A stretch of 54,584 bases of DNA from assembly GCF_000877395.1 (NCBI RefSeq), contig NZ_JYFE01000040.1, positions 1 through 54,584 on the forward strand, written 5' to 3'. The notes beneath the pieces were generated by a model, which was given only the letters and a program-made list of their open reading frames with translations, made no database searches and was not told the origin of the DNA. Below, in pieces: positions 54,133 through 54,584 of this stretch. A program made the translations under genes and the position numbers. This stretch comes from Jannaschia aquimarina. GTDB taxonomy: Bacteria > Pseudomonadota > Alphaproteobacteria > Rhodobacterales > Rhodobacteraceae. Within the stretch, counting starts at the first letter, position 1. The number at the start of each line of letters is the position of its first letter.

Positions 54133-54184
54133 GTGCACCCCCCGTGCACCCCCTGTGCACCCCCCGTGCAGACAGGCGTGCACC
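54133..54184 (-). promoter_or_regulatory. Array of 11-bp GTGCACCCCCY repeats upstream of lolC
   Basis: On the plus strand: GTGCACCCCCC (54133), GTGCACCCCCT (54144) and GTGCACCCCCC (54155), exactly 11 bases apart, then GTGCAGACAGGC (54166) and GTGCACC (54178). The array lies about 165 bases upstream of lolC. The same units, with the same GCAGACAG flank, occur upstream of thrS in matching orientation toward the gene. Function and binding factor unknown. Confidence 0.6.
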
Positions 54185-54261
54185 GTTCCCGCGCGTTAAC
54201 GAGTGTTGCGGCGGATCACGGGAGGTGGAGCGGGGGTGGGGTCAAGGGGTAGCGGCCCAGA

Positions 54262-54432
54262 CGGCCCAGAGCCGACATTTGTGCCAGGCGCAGCAGATGG
54301 CCGACAGGCCCGAACTCGACATTCACTGCAGATAAAGCTTGGTCACGGACGGCCGCTGAAAAAGGCAGTGTGCTGACCGATGTATGCGCCGCATTGCAGT
54401 TGTTGAGGCTGACGACCGCGAACATTCACTGC
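54262..54432 (-). repeat. Three degenerate repeat units
   Basis: On the minus strand, units near 54432-54411, 54329-54307 and 54284-54262 share the pattern GCA-TGAATGTCG--TTCGGGCC with mismatches: GCAGTGAATGTTCGCGG, GCAGTGAATGTCGAGTTCGG and GCACAAATGTCGGCTCTGGG. From memory, similar AATGTCGGCT-type tracts recur between genes in roseobacters. Probably decayed non-coding repeats. Confidence 0.4.
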
Positions 54433-54584
54433 ATCTGGCCTGGCCTTGAACAGAAGTAGAGGACATAGAAAGGCTAGCCATAAACTCCATCACTTGGAGC
54501 AAGGAACAACCATGCCGAGCATCTCGCAGTGACCTGCTCCCCTCTGAGTCCGCGTTTATGAGTTAGCTCTGTTCAGGGTTTGGT

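Larger units (their letters stand above)
53968..54584. other. Right edge, 617 bases without a convincing gene
   Basis: The left part is the lolC leader: a 5-bp hairpin ACGGG-TTTC-CCCGT (54066-54079) and the GTGCAC array (54133-54184). Beyond 54190 the composition changes; by hand count 54421-54584 has 83 G+C of 164. Three degenerate repeat units are present (54262-54432). A 69-residue minus-strand frame (54216-54425) overlaps these repeats and looks non-coding. No gene reaches the window end that I can support. Confidence 0.5.

Noticed and set aside
53992-54199. Small frames made of Cys/Gly/His/Ala repeats over the lolC leader
   Set aside because: They are translations of the 11-bp DNA repeat, with alternative frames on both strands; no ribosome site or family.
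54216-54425. 69-residue minus-strand frame near the right edge
   Set aside because: It covers degenerate DNA repeats, has no ribosome site and no resemblance to known proteins.

Overview
The window is a piece of a high-GC alphaproteobacterial chromosome, most likely from the Rhodobacteraceae (roseobacter/Rhodobacter group). The pointers are the gene order dnaB - MBL protein - alr - membrane coiled-coil protein - radA - cvpA - purF, a urease operon with many small interleaved genes, CarD next to the 7Fe ferredoxin FdxA and an SUV3-type helicase, and lolC/lolD. No rRNA, tRNA, CRISPR array, prophage or intact insertion sequence is visible. The gene density is that of an ordinary core chromosome, with many 4-base stop/start overlaps.

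Layout: 0-9.5 kb carries a tandem universal stress protein, thrS, an SRAP (YedK/HMCES) protein, a GAF/HisKA_2 histidine kinase, a periplasmic 5'-nucleotidase, DUF952 and pyrD, and a DUF2726 protein. From 9.55 to 19.1 kb, on the minus strand, lies a complete urease locus (ureD, A, B, C, E, F, G). Ten other genes sit between the urease genes: two small integral-membrane proteins, a Tat-exported cyclase, an LprI-like protein, a YdcZ transporter, a carboxymuconolactone-decarboxylase-like protein and others. The locus makes the nickel urease apoenzyme and its maturation GTPase complex.

From 19.2 to 30.4 kb, on the plus strand, are pyrC-pyrE, an Excalibur lipoprotein, dnaB, an MBL hydrolase, alr, radA, cvpA and purF: pyrimidine and purine synthesis, replication and recombination, and cell wall. 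From 30.5 to 38.2 kb are an isoprenylcysteine-methyltransferase-like membrane protein behind a perfect CtrA-type box, a GNAT acetyltransferase, a DUF2927 lipoprotein, a VWA protein, a YetF protein, an M48 protease, a PfkB kinase and a DUF502 protein. From 38.2 to 42.9 kb is a copper-delivery pair (PCuAC + SCO), then a divergent cassette: MBL lactonase-like protein and quinol monooxygenase-like protein facing an isopropylmalate-dehydrogenase-like enzyme and a Gfo/Idh oxidoreductase.

From 43 to 54 kb are rpe, 5-formyl-THF cyclo-ligase, a VOC protein, a zincin, carD, fdxA, an S4 RNA-binding protein, the SUV3-like helicase, a TPR protein, an SCP2 protein, an alpha/beta hydrolase and lolD-lolC. 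The last 600 bases hold no convincing gene.

The most interesting non-coding signal is an 11-bp direct repeat of the form GTGCACCCCCY. It occurs as tandem copies upstream of both thrS and lolC, at opposite ends of the window, in the same orientation relative to the downstream gene. Other regulatory candidates are a TTAA-N7-TTAAC CtrA box at 30478, a GTTC-N7-GTTC LexA-like box upstream of carD, and a perfect 16-bp inverted repeat upstream of thrS. All product calls rest on reading the sequence; no database search was possible.
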